Shown here: positions 11,020 to 22,576 of the stretch, piece by piece
Numbering within the stretch: position 1 is the first letter of the stretch
Layout of the letters: each line of letters opens with the position of its first letter
Source: Schistocerca nitens
Taxonomy: Eukaryota; Arthropoda; Insecta; Orthoptera; Acrididae
Assembly (NCBI RefSeq): GCF_023898315.1
Contig: NC_064625.1
Coordinates: forward strand, 101,418,269 to 101,482,268
Reading direction: 5' to 3'
Length of the DNA: 64,000 bases
Made by a program: the position numbers and the translations under genes
Notes under the pieces: generated by a model
Seen by the model: the letters and a program-made list of their open reading frames with translations, nothing else
The model's database searches: none
What the model was told of the DNA's origin: nothing

Positions 11020-13742
11020 AAAATGAAAGGAAGACAGAGAGAAATAAAGGTAAGTGATGAATCAGATAAGCCAAGTAGAAACCCCAAGTTTATAATTGTC
11101 CACCAAAATGTGCAGTCATTGCGAAACAAAATTAATGAGCTAGAGGTTTTACTGTCAGATCAATTAAAAGAAGTATATGTAATGTGTTTTAGTGAACATT
11201 GGCTAACTGATGAGATGTTAGCAATCAAAAGTATACAGGGTTATGTTATGACATCTTGTTTCTGTAGAAACATGGAGGAACGTGTATATTTGTGAAAGAC
11301 AGTATCAGCTATTGCTGCCTAAAATCTCTTGAAAATTTAGGAAAAGATGGAGATTTTCAAATCTCTGCTGTAGAACTAACCTCAATAAAAACAATCATTT
11401 GCCTGTACAGAAGTCCAAACTCAAACATAAAAATACTCTTTAACCAACTTGAAGGTAGTCTTGACAGTATCAGGGACCTTAACAAAACAGTTATAATATG
11501 TGGAGATTTTAACATTGACTTCAACAAAGTTTAAAAAGATAGAGATGATCTTATGGCTATTTGTGCAACATACAACCCGCTCCCAATTATAAATTCCCCA
11601 ACCTGAGTTACAAGTGTATCCAGCACCACTATTGATACGATATTGATAAACAAGGATAGCCATGAATATGCAGCTAGAAACTTCAACACAGGCTTCAGTG
11701 ACCACTATGCACAACTTCTTGAAATATCTTCAACACCAAACTTAATCAAACAAACAGAAACAATAAAAATAGGAAGAACCTTCAGCCATCAATACATTGA
11801 ATACTTTAGGAATTTACTAAAGAAGGAAACATGGACTGAAATGTACAGACACGAAAACACGGATGAGAAGTTCAACATATTTACTGATATATTTGCACAT
11901 TATTTTAACATGTCATTTCCGGCTAAAAATCAGAAAATCAAGTGTAGTTGGCTTAACAGAAAAAAAATTGCTGTTGACAACGTGTATAAAAAAGTCATGT
12001 GCTGAAAAACGAAGATTATATGAGATCTCCAGGTCTTCCATATTACCCAATGAATTCCTTGCATATTTGAAGAATTATAAAAGGATACTTAAAAAGGTGA
12101 TCAAAGAAGCTAAAGTAATGGCAAATGACTGCTATATAAATAATGCCAATAACAAAATGAAAGCTGTGTGGAGTATAGTGAAACGGCAAACTGACGATGT
12201 TTCTCCTCAAAATACCAATATTAAATTGAACTGTAATGGCAAAGAAATTAATGATCCTGAAGAAATAGCAAATGTGTTCAATACTTATTTTGGCAATATA
12301 AGTGGGCAATTAATTGCTGACATCAAACCTTGCAATATAAACTGGCCAGTATCATCTGTAAATAGCAACATAAATCCTATTTCACTGTTTCTCTTTCCAA
12401 CAATCCGGGAAGAAGTTCTGTCAGTTATTAGAAATTTAAAAGTCAATCATTCCACTGGAATAGATGGCATCCCAGACAGCCTTATTAAAAAATGTGGAGA
12501 TTTCATTATTGAACCATTAGCGCACCTTTATAACAGTTCCTTACAAACCGGAATTTTCCCATCGTGCCTAAAAAACAGCTAAGCTCAAACCACTATTCAA
12601 AAGAGGTAAAAAGAATAAAGTGGCTAACTATTGGCCCATTGCTCCACTATCTGTATTCTCAAAAATCATAGAAATTTTTTTTTCAAAAAAGAGTAGCAGA
12701 TTTTATGGAAGAGCACAAAGTACTATCCACAGCACAACATGGTTTCAGGAAAGGCTGATCAACTGCTACAGCAATTTTTGAACTATTAAGTGAAGTACTT
12801 CAGAAACTAGATAATTGCGAAAATGTCATTGGAATATGTCTAGATCTCTCTAAGGCTTTTGATATCACAGATCACACAAAACTATTGCCTAAGCTGGAAA
12901 ACATAGGGATTAGGGGAACATCTAACAGTTGGATGAAGTCATACCCAAGCGGTTGAAAACAAGTGGTTGAAGTGCAACATCAAAATTTCATCAAATTCAC
13001 TCAACACTATTCAAACTATGGAGCCATTAAATATGGAGTGCCACAAGGTTCAGTTCTGGGACCTCTTCTATTTCTGTTATACGCAGATGACCTAAACAAA
13101 TTCTGCGGGAACGTCATCCAGTTTGCTGACAATACAAGTGTGCTAGTGAGTGGGAAAGAAATGGAAATGCTTCAGAAGTCTACAACAGAGACACTGAACA
13201 ATATTGAAAACCGATTCAGTCACAACAAATTGGTAATAAATGCTAGTAAGACAGTGGCACTAAATTTCTAAAATGTGAAAAAAGGTGAGCAAACTGTTCA
13301 GATTCAGATATCTGACAAAGACCTTCAGGATAATCTTAAATGGGAGATGCATATTGAAAAAGTTCGTGAGAAATTAAGCACTACATGCTACATAATGAGA
13401 ATATTAGAGGGATGCTGCAACAAAGATGTTCTGAAAACTGTGTATTATATGTGTATGAGATAACCATGTTTGTGAAAAAATATTCAATGGAAAATCCCAC
13501 TCTCTTCCAGAAAAATGAAAATATCCACTCCTATATAACCAGGCAAAAAGGAGACTCATCTAGAGCCCACCAACACCACCCTGAATAAAAATGGAACCCT
13601 GTATTATGGGAAAGTTATTTATAATAAACTTCCCCCACAAATTAAATCAATAAATGACCTGTCAAATTTCAAGTCAACTGCTAAGGCATATTTGAATCAT
13701 CACTGCTTCTATAGCCTCCACAAGTTCCTTCATAAAGTTCAC
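11020..13742 (+). pseudogene. LINE ORF2: APE-type endonuclease and reverse transcriptase
   Basis: The endonuclease part shows VHQNVQSLRNKINEL, a FSEHW motif, CLYRSPNS, CGDFNIDF (catalytic Asp/Asn) and FSDHYAQL (catalytic Asp-His). The linker follows (RRLYEISRSS through KAVWSIVKRQ). The RT shows VNHSTGIDGIP, then after frame breaks GVPQGSVLGPLLFLLY and FADNTSVLVSG, where active copies have FADD. The C-terminal end is at 13600-13742 (YGKVIYNKLPPQIKSINDL, then HHCFYSLHKF). Frames break near 11280, 11535, 12010, 12580-13000 and 13460. The catalytic second Asp is Asn (GAC AAT). Confidence 0.8.
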
Positions 13743-14068
13743 TAACGATTTGTGTCTTTGCATTAGTGATATATCATATAAATGTTACTAGAACTTTAAC
13801 GATTTACCATGTAAATGTTACTGTAATACAAATATTAATCTGCCAGTAGAGAACATGCTCTTTCTGCTTTAAAATATCTACTCTTTATTTTTGTACAATA
13901 TTTGCTCTGTATATTGTAACTAAGTGATCATTTAATGTAGAAATAATGACATTAATGAAAATTTAATATTATATTTTGTTATACATTGACTTGTCCTACA
14001 TCAGAATGTACTATTTGTGTACTATATGATTACCAGGACCAATAAAACTCTACTCTGCTCTACTCTAA

Positions 14069-15555
14069 ACTGTATTAGAATGTATCAGCTTGGATGTGAT
14101 TACAACTTTCTGCCTGTTGGTATGAGGTATTCTGATGATACTTCAAAGCATTCAAGATTTTTTGTTGTCATATTGAAGGGTTTCTTTGGCTTTCTCTGTT
14201 TTCCACAGATGCAGTTCTTATATACCCACACATCTCATATTCTCTGGTTCTACATTTATTTTCTTAGGTTACCATTAAGTCATAAGCCATGCAGGTGTTT
14301 GAACAGAGATGGTGAAATGGGGAGTTCACTGTTTTCTGAGGGCCTGATGTAGAACCATTGTTCAATGCTTGTTGGAGAATCAGTTGTCCAAGATGCACAG
14401 TACATCCTATAGATGTTTAAATCTGCACTCAAAAATAGCTCAATTAACATGTAGGTGTTTACATTTGAACTTGTGCATAACTTAGTGGACTTTCAGTTTT
14501 TTTTTAATCTGGACTTAAGGATAACTTAATTGATATGTATCATGAATAATTACTTTCTTATTATGTAGAGAAACAGCAAAAACGACCTCTAATTGACCCT
14601 CAACTCACAAGGTGAGGTCTCTAAGACAGCATGAGAATTTTTTAAATCCCTCTCAGAGGTAACTTCTAGCAGAGCTCTCCTATATGCTCTATACTTCACA
14701 TACCCTCCTCAAAGTGCCAGCTATATAGTGTTTTATTGTCGGTTGCATTATTGCCTTGTTCTGACACATATTGTTGATGCATGCTGGGGTCTCCTAGAGG
14801 GCACCTTGTGAACTACATACTGTTCTCTTAGTGTAGCAAGCACAAAATCAGTTTGCAGGAATGTGTCAATTTTAACAATCCTAAGTTGATGAAGTTGTTA
14901 GTCGGTGGGTAGAGGAACACACCAGTGACATAGATCAAAAAATATAGATGAAAAAGATGATGATTGTGTAAAAGCCAGTGATAATAATTCTGCTGGCAAA
15001 CACTAGTATCAATCAAGGGAAGAACTTCAGGACAATTGTGTTGGACACCTTCCTGTTTCTCCAATAACATATTTAACATGTTCATTAACATAAAATGTGT
15101 TGTGATTGATGGTAAAGGAAAATGTAGATCCTGACAGTGAAAATCAGTTTTACAAACTTCCTCTTTGTCCTATCAAGCGCCATTTTTAACCCTGCAATGT
15201 AGTTTATGCGAAAATTTACCTGCTATTAAGATACTATAATTTTCCAGAATGTAAACATCAGTTCTCTAACAATTTGCTTCTGTGTACTAATTTAAAAACC
15301 ACATAAAAGTATTTAATTTTTTATCAAGAAAGTAAAACATTGCCGGCTTCATTTAGTGCAATAAAATCAATGAGGAGTATTTAAACAACATTGACATAAT
15401 CATAAAAATAAATGTTGTATAACTTAAATGAAAATTTTCAAATGGTTTAGCCTCTTAATCTCAGTTTACACATTGGGGTCACAGAGACCACACAGTGTAG
15501 TATACATTACAAAAAAGTCATGTCATGACTTAAGGGTCATACCAACACTCTATTC
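14069..15555. other. no recognisable gene
   Basis: AT-rich intronic sequence. I found no domain, no tRNA-like head and no terminal repeats. Short open frames look random. Confidence 0.5.
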
Positions 15556-15559
15556 AGTG

Positions 15560-16430
15560 TATTTCAAATTGTGCTGATGACAATGTATGTTCAATGAAGT
15601 ACTGTCTGGTGTCAGTGGTGTTGAGAAACAAATTAAATCAATAAAACTGAACAAAGTGCTGGAACCATTGGGATCCCATCCAGATTCTATACTGAATTCG
15701 TGGCTAGGTTGGTCCCTCTTTTAACTGTAATCTATCATTTACCCCTCAAACAAAAAATCATGACCAGTAGTTCGAAAAAAAAAGCACTGGTCACACCTCT
15801 TTACAAGAAAGGTATAGAAGTGATTCACAAAACTACCATCCATTATCCTTGACACTGATTTGTTGTAGAATCTTAGAACATATTCTGAGCTCAAATGCAA
15901 TGAGGTATCTCAAACAGAATGTCATCCTACATGCCAGTCAGCATTGATTCCAAAAAGTCAATCATGTGAAACCCAACTCGCACTTTTCTCACATGACATA
16001 CTGAAAGCTTGGATGAAGGCAGTCAAATAGCTACAGTATTTCTTGGTTTTCTAGAAGAAGTAGACTGAGTACCACTTATGATTTCTGTCTAAAGCACAGT
16101 CATATGGGTTACTGAGCAAAGTTTGTGACCAGATTAAGTAATTTTTGGCACGGATGACACATAATGTTAACTTGGATGGAGAGACATCAGATGTAGAAAT
16201 TACTTTGAGTGTGCCCCAGGGGAGATTGTTGGAAGCCTTGCTATATTAGCAGTGATATAGTGAGCAATATCTATAGTGAAATACTGTCTGAAAGAAACTG
16301 CATAAATATTCAGTCAGCTCTTGATAAGATTTCAGAATGGTCCAAAGGCTGGCAACTTGCTTTACAAGTTCAGAAGTGTAAAAATGTGATCTTCATGAAA
16401 TGAAAAAACTTTGTATCCTACGACTACAAT
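15560..16430 (+). pseudogene. CR1/jockey-like LINE RT remnant
   Basis: A degraded plus-strand RT. Pieces in order are DPDSILN-like, ALVTPLYKKG, the strand NYHPLSLTL, CRILEHILS, SHDILKAWM, LDGETSDVEITLSVPQG (the family's V-P-Q-G turn), then after a deletion NIQSALDKISEWSKGWQLAL and KCKNVIFMK. The palm block with YADD is deleted just after VPQG. It belongs to the same family as the fragment at 33330-33650, which shares SHDILK and the VPQG context. Confidence 0.7.
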
Positions 16431-16499
16431 ATCAATGAACCATGGTTGGAATTGGCCAGCCCTATGTACGGCTTTCTTTCTTTCCTGGCTTTCGTTGCA

Positions 16500-18155
16500 C
16501 ATTTAACAGTTGTTGTGCAAAGTTGCACCTTTGAATGAACCAGCCAGCTTATCATTTGATGAAATGCACAAGCTTCTCTCCACCTATTACTGTGACAGAA
16601 AGCATGTAATTGTGGTGCATGTACAATTTTACCATTGTCAGAAATGCCCAAAGGAATTTTACAAAACCTATGCTGCAGAATTACACAAGTTGAGCTGTCA
16701 TCATAAATTTGTCATTGGAATGAATCATGCTGCAATGAAAAATGGCAAAGCAATAGGTACAGATACAATACCGGGAGAAATACTAAAATGCTTGAACCAC
16801 AATGGAATAAGAGAAATATTGAGGTTATGTAATAAAATACATGACAGTGGTGAATGGCCTGAGGACTTTTTGACAACAGTAATGATTCCATTACCGAAAA
16901 AACAAGGAACCAAGAAATGCAGCGAGCACAGGACAATCAGCCTCATTTCACATGCAGCCAAAGTGATGTTAAGAATAATTAAAAAAGACTTGAAAAAGTA
17001 ATAGAGGAGAATCTCGGCGAGGAGCAGTTTGGTTTTAGATGGAATACGGGCACCAGAGATGCAACAGGGCTCCTACGAATCTTGGGAGAAAGGTTTATTG
17101 AAAAAGGAAGAGACTTATATATGTGCTTCATCAATTTAGAAAAGGCATTTGACAATGTGGTTTGGGACAAGCTGGCGACTATTATGAGGGAAAAGAGAGT
17201 GGACTGGAAAACCAGAAGACTTATAAACTCATTATACCTTAATCAAAAAGTTTCAGTTAAAGTGAGAGGAGAAAGTACAAACTGGATCAGACTAGGGAAA
17301 GGAGTAAGACAAGGATGCTGTTTATCACCTACTCTTTTCAACCTCTACTTGGAAAATATGATTGACCAATGCTCATTAGATGACAAAGGAGTAGAAATTG
17401 GAGGAAGAAGAGTAGGATGCTTGAGATTTGCTGATGACATGGTCCTTCTAGCCACAGGGGAAAAAGAATTACAGGATTTGGTGGACACCATTGCAACTAA
17501 TGGAAAAAAATATGGAATGAAAATTAACACAAATAAAACAAAAGTATTGGCAATAGAAGGAAATAAGGAAATAAAAATTGTGCTGAATGGAGAAACACTA
17601 GAACAGGTGCAAAATTTTAAGTATCTTGGAAGCAGGATAGACACCGACTGGAAGTGCACCACAGAAATTAAAACAAGGGTAGCAATGGCAAAAGAGGCGT
17701 TTTATAAGAAAAGGAGAATCTTCTGCAGCGGTCTGGACAGAGAACTCAGAAAGAGACTCATAAAATGTCTTGTATGGAGTGTTCTTCTATATGGCGCTGA
17801 AACATGGACTATGAGGAAAAAAGACATGGTGGAAGATGGAAAGAATAAGTTGGATGGACAGAGTAAAAAATGAAGAGGTACTGAGAAGAGTGGGAGAGAA
17901 AAGACCGTTACTAGATGTAATAAAGAGAAGAAAAAGAAATTGGATTGGGCATATATTAAGAAAGAATGATGGACTGATAAAAACAGTTTTAGAAGGTTAT
18001 GTACGAGTAGATGGAAAAAGGAAGTGAGGAAGGAAGAGATTCCAGATACTGGATGACATGATGGATGGTACAACATACAGCAGCCTTAAGAAGGAAGCAA
18101 TGGATCGCAGAAAATGGAGAGGCAAAGGACATAGCAGATAACTGATGATGATGAG
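16500..18155 (+). pseudogene. RTE-like LINE reverse transcriptase, 5' truncated
   Basis: The fingers region at about 16720-17000 reads KNGKAIGTDTIPGEILK and PLPKKQGTKKCSEHRTISL. A frameshift precedes LEEQFGFR-like sequence near 17020. A long open stretch at 17082-17873 follows with CFINLEKAFDNV, GVRQGCCLSPTLFNLYLE, the catalytic LRFADDMVLLA, NFKYLGS and LLYGAETWT. The C-terminal part (WMDRVKNEEVLRRVGEKR, then IKRRKRNWIGHILR) continues to 18027 after another frame break. It ends with a short gatgatgatga tail. RT motifs A, B and C appear intact, so this copy is younger than its neighbours. The same family occurs inverted at 58428-59925. Confidence 0.85.
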
Positions 18156-18640
18156 GAATCATGAATCCTACACTGATCACATAGTGTGTGATACTATCAT
18201 TCATCTGGTCCCAGATAGGGAAGTCTGTGAAAAACCACTTCAGCATGAGAATCTGACGTTTACTGATGTGCTCAATATAACAAAGCCATTTGAAGCATCA
18301 TGGGCTAGAGGTGATCAGATTGCTGCCTGGGTGAGGTATTGGAAGTTGCTCAGTCAACACCTCTTACACACGCTGCAAGTGTTCAGAATGACTGGGAAGC
18401 CACTGCAGCATCACATGGGGCAGCGCCGGTTATGGCCACAGCAGCAGCAGCAGGCCACATCACAACAGCAGCCGCGTGTCTGCGTTTGGTCTTGTCCGTA
18501 CTGATTCATCCAACACTAGCATGTTGTGCGCCATAAGTGTTGGGATGTTTGCAACAAGTGTCAAAAGAAAGGCCACATGGCTTTGGTGTGTAACTCCTCT
18601 TCAAATGTAGTAGACACAGTAGTACTGTTTATAGACTTGC
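18156..18640 (+). pseudogene. gypsy-type gag fragment with CCHC zinc knuckle
   Basis: The frame starting near 18156 reads TDHIVCDTIIHLVPDREV and KPLQHENLTFTDVLNI, which resembles gypsy gag. A glutamine-rich stretch (CAG repeats at 18438-18455) follows. A nucleocapsid knuckle, CNKCQKKGHMALVC, with C-x2-C-x4-H-x4-C spacing lies at about 18550-18595. I see no protease or RT after it, so it is an isolated fragment. Confidence 0.65.
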
Positions 18641-19179
18641 TTGTGTTTAATAAACCACTAAAAAAGCAAGTTGGTACACAGGCTGCAAGACTTCAGTAAG
18701 CGCACAAATGTATGTGAACTTCGGCTCTCCTCCCCTCACACAGATTTCACAATCATTGTAGGAAAATATCTAATTGCACATGGATACACCATAAAATTGT
18801 GGTAACACATGGACCAAATGAAATGTGGTGTGCAGGCATAGTGAAATGGTTCCAAAAACACAGACACATGTGATGCTAATCAGAAAGTAAGGCCACCAAC
18901 ATTAACCACAGACAACAATGTTGAGGCAATCTTTTCAGGTAGCTGAAAGAACATGTAAGAGGGAAAGAGATTTGCCAATAATGAGAGTGTTCATACAGCT
19001 ATTCTCAAATTGCTCTGCGATCAAGGAGTGAATTTGTATCATTGAGGAATCGAGTGATTGGTAGGATGTTCTTACTGTTGTTTATGGAAACTTGGCAACT
19101 CTATTAGATAACAGAAAAATACTTTTATTTATTTGAGTCACTTTGATTTCTAGTGCAGCATTCAATAAAATTTAATTGA
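18641..19179. other. unassigned repeat-like sequence
   Basis: No clear domain. A stretch near 18835 (gtgaaatggttccaaaaac) is vaguely transposase-like, but I cannot support a call. Confidence 0.4.
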
Positions 19180-19560
19180 CCTGCTGTAATAATGTGTAAC
19201 TTGTTTTTCAAGTCCCCCATACTTTATTTCCCTCAGTTTCATTGCTCCAGAAGATAGCACTGTAAGACAACAAAGGGTGGAAGTATGTAAAATAAGTCCA
19301 CACCCTGGCCATCAAGTTAATGCAGCGACAGATTCTTGTATGTACCAAACATAGCGAACTGAGCTTCTTGATTAGTTTATAATTTCGTTGATTGTATATT
19401 GCCATATTATCCAACAGCAAAGCAAGGAGTTTCACACACAGTGTTTCATTTAGTGTAGTACCATTAATATCTATTCCTAGTATGATCAAGTCATTTTTTG
19501 CAAGAATGAAACAGTTTTCCGTGAACTAAAAAGAAATACTCGAAAAAATGCTGTAGGCTG
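19180..19560 (-). pseudogene. LINE RT C-terminal (thumb) fragment
   Basis: A minus-strand open stretch reads ILGIDINGTTLNETLCVKL and, later, FTYFHPLLSYSAIFWSNE. It fits the post-palm region of CR1/jockey-like RTs (family forms FLGI-D and YFHSLLSYGIIFWG). The palm is missing. Confidence 0.65.
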
Positions 19561-20039
19561 CGTCTTGTATGGTTGAATTTAGATGTGATTTGTAGTAGTG
19601 ACATCAATAATCATCAAAGTTTTTGAATGGACTACCTCAGTTCATCTGGCAAAATGACAAGAGGAATGTTCTTTTTTGGTAACAGCCAGTAATCATAATG
19701 ACCCATCAATCCCCTCTAAGGATAACTTCACAAACTAAAATCTGTGAGTGAGATTTTATTTCTTTTAGAGAACATGCTTGGCAAACATTTCCATATAAGA
19801 CATGTAATGTAGCAAAATGGTGTGACTTGACAAAAAAAACTTTGATTCTAACCATATCAAAGTACCCGATACTATCTCGCAACGTTTACTTAAAGTAGTA
19901 CCAATAGATAAGCATGAATTGTTATACTACAAATTCAATTTACTAATGTGCTTGGAATACCTAGAACTTAGTTACCATCAAATGTAATTAAAAATGTGAT
20001 GAAATATAGCTACTATGCAAAAATCAGTACAAAAAATAT
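19561..20039. other. no recognisable gene
   Basis: AT-rich intronic sequence with no motif I can name. Confidence 0.5.
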
Positions 20040-20414
20040 AAACAAATGTTGTAAGTCACCATATAGTGGAGATGCTGAGTTGTAGATAGCCACAACAAAC
20101 AGACTGTCAGCAAGTAAACTTTTGGCTAAAAAGGGCCTTCATCAGAAATAGACAGCATATGTACAACACTCATGCAAATGCAATTCACACATACATGACT
20201 GCAGTCTCTGGCTGCCGAGACCAGACTGCAAGCAGCAGCATATGATGGGAGAAGCAACTGGGTGGTGGGAGTAGGGAGGAGGCTGGGGCAGAGAGGGGGA
20301 GGGATGGCAGGGAGGTGGCTGGGGTGGGTGGTGGGGGGGGGTGGGTGGTGGGGGGGTGGGGAGGGGAGGGATAGCACAGTAGAGGTGTGTGTGGGGGGGG
20401 AGGTAAAATGCTGC
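20040..20414 (-). mobile_element. 3' end of Penelope-like element (left part of split copy)
   Basis: The minus strand reads TTCTGATGAAGGCCC, AGCCAAAAGTTTACTTGCTG and CAGCATCTCCACTATATGG, which I recognise as the 3' end of an orthopteran Penelope-like family. It includes a G-rich/C-rich low-complexity block (20262-20400). It continues at 22577 on the other side of the inserted DNA transposon. The same end occurs on the plus strand at 30855-31240. Confidence 0.65.
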
Positions 20415-20667
20415 TATACCCAGGCTGCTGAAACATGTCACCTCAAGGTCACTCCCCAAGTGTCGTATAGTTGGTAGTATAACTAACAAACAAGTGAGGA
20501 ACGGGAGGCGCCGCATCTACTGAACCAATAACAGCACTGAACAAAAGCCGATTCCTGTGTCAATGCTACCACATTGCCAGCTTCCGTGTGAACATTGTAT
20601 GTTAGTGTGCGAACGCCTGCTGTTGTGTTGTGTTACCGCCTTGACTACAGTTTTTACTTGTTAAACA

Positions 20668-22134
20668 ATGTCTCCAAAACAATGTCATTCACCCAGTGAT
20701 AATCTATTGCACTGTGGAGTGCCATTAAATAGTCAGGCTTTGGAATTACTATGGAGGACGCGTGAGTTTTACGAGCAAGAAAAAGAATTTGTTTCTGTTC
20801 ATGGGAATGCGTTGATTCCTGCCGATAAAGTTTTAGAGCATACCTTGAAAGCTCTAGGACTCAGTGAAAGAACAGTTATAAGGAAAGGGGTGCTACTTCA
20901 AGACAGTGAAATAAACAGCGTGGAAGAAAGCCCCTGTGGAAGAAACAGTGCGTTTCTAAGTACTCCGGGCAAGAAAAAGAAGCAGCCTCGTCCTGTTACA
21001 GATATTGATTGTTTCCAATTCGATGCAATTTGTTGGCACATATATGGATACTATAAAAGGAAAGAATACCCCACAATAGCGAAGTTGCTAATTTCTTTGA
21101 GAGAAAGTGAACTTTTCTCAGGGGGGAAAACATCATTTAAGATGATATTAAAAAGTATGGGCTTCTGTTTTAAAAAAGTTAGATGGACAAAAACTGTTAC
21201 TAGAAAAAGCTCATGTCATTGCAGCTCATTCCATTTTCTTACACAAAATTGTAGGAAAGGACATACACTCAGTCATATGGTTAGGCAAAACCTGGGTCAA
21301 CGGTGGAGAATCAGTTGAGAAATGCTGGAAAGATGTTACTCCAAACAGCAGTGGTCATCAGTCAACAGGAAGAGGATCACGATTAATTGTGGCCCATGCA
21401 TGATCTTCAAATGGCTTTGTTCCTGATGGACTTCTAGTTTCTTGATTGAAAACAACCAGTGACTATCATGAGGATATGGACCACCCATGGTTTCTACAGT
21501 GGTTTAAGAATCTGTTGCTCCAGTTTAGTGTTCCGATAATTTTTGTGATGGACAATGCACTGTACCATTCCATGATTTTAGATAAAGCTCCCACCACTAG
21601 TGACCATAAAGAAACTATGGTGCAGTGGTTGCAGGCAAGAGATATTGCTGTGGACATGAGCATGACAAAACTGCTGTTATACTTGCTCGTGAAACAAAAT
21701 AAGCCTGTGGCGCCTAAATACATTGTAGATGAAATTGCAAGTGAACAGGGTCACTTGGTAATTAGGCTACCACCTTATCACTGTCATTTTAATCCAATGG
21801 AATTGGTTTGGAGTGAAGTCAAGATGTACATTAGAAGTAACGACAAGACTTTTACTATAACAGAAGTGGAAAGACTGCTATGTGAAGGTCTTGCTACAGT
21901 AGACGCTACCTCATGGAGTAAAAAAAGTAGACCATGTTGCTAAACTGATAAGAGAAGCACAGACTATAGATGGCATTATAAATGAAAATGAATAGTTGAT
22001 GATTTCTCTTAATGATGATGATGATAATGATGATGATGATGATGATGATGATGATGGCAAAGACAATGGTTTTGGAGCCAATTCCGATGACAGTGAAGGA
22101 AAACTGGATGGAATTGCACTACTGACATCGTAAA
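20668..22134 (+). pseudogene. D-D-82-E transposase pseudogene
   Basis: The ATG at 20668 opens a frame (MSPKQCHSPSDNLL) through an HTH-like N-terminal part to about 21200, where it shifts. The first catalytic block then reads WLGKTWVNGGESVEKCW, where family members have LDETWVN, so the first Asp and the following Glu are both lost. Stops follow at about 21403 and 21445. The second part (21446-21943) has VMDNALYHS (second Asp) and PPYHCHFNPMELVWSEVK (Glu). I count exactly 82 residues between them. From memory this spacing defines a recently named group (DD82E, called Sailor). The C-terminus ends in an Asp tract from a (gat)n run. Confidence 0.8.
22009..22057 (+). repeat. (GAT)n microsatellite within transposase tail
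   Basis: A run of gat triplets, broken once by aat, that in the transposase frame encodes an Asp tract. Acidic C-termini are common in this transposase family, so it is probably coding expansion rather than random slippage. Confidence 0.7.
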
Positions 22135-22576
22135 TTGGTGAGTGTAAATGTATACAGAATTAATTCTTTTTCTCTCTGCAATTGGGTAGGCTATGTATTT
22201 TTTGTTTTATTTCTTTCTATGAGTGTGGATAGCATGTTATTTGGTATGTTTAGATTTGCATTATTATACGACGTTTTACATGCAGCTATTACAGTAACAA
22301 TTTCGACAACTTTTCATAGATATTGTCATTAACTTCAGGTGTTGTTATTTCCCAGTTTAATATACTATCAAACACTTAGTCTCCATCGTCGGTCTCTCCA
22401 TTGTTAGAAAAACGTACTTTGTTGCACTTACGTATAAACGTTGATTGTAGCTTACGTTTACAAAACATACTTCAGAGTTGTGAGCGTGCACGGTGGCAGC
22501 TATTGCAACCTCGCAATCGCAGTGTAGCCAACCACACGTGAACTGTCAAGTGACATTTTTCACCAGCCCGGGTATA

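Larger units (their letters stand above)
9936..14068 (+). mobile_element. near full-length CR1-like LINE in the last alpha-tubulin intron
   Basis: A 4.1-kb non-LTR retrotransposon with ORF1 (SGNH-like), ORF2 (endonuclease plus RT) and an AT-rich 3' UTR. It ends in aataaaactctactctgctc, a short CTCTA-type tail. It lies antisense to the host gene. The esterase-like ORF1 with an APE endonuclease suggests the CR1 group (family knowledge). Frameshifts and stops make it inactive. Confidence 0.8.
20417..22574 (+). mobile_element. Tc1/mariner-superfamily transposon of the D-D-82-E type
   Basis: Terminal inverted repeats of about 36 bp start tacccaggctgctgaaaca on the left and tacccgggctggtgaaaaat on the right (minus strand). 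Each is preceded by a TA (20415-20416 and 22575-22576), the target preference of this superfamily. The element has landed inside the Penelope-like element: the flanks are both Penelope sequence on the minus strand and rejoin when it is removed. It encodes one transposase pseudogene. Confidence 0.8.

Noticed and set aside
20126-20516. Pro-rich open frames on the minus strand
   Set aside because: They are translations of a G/C homopolymer-rich tract in the Penelope 3' region.
22009-22057. Simple-repeat locus unrelated to genes
   Set aside because: In the transposase frame it encodes the Asp tract of the C-terminal tail.
20434-22560. The D-D-82-E unit as a Penelope domain
   Set aside because: TIRs and TA duplications delimit it, and the Penelope sequence is continuous across it.
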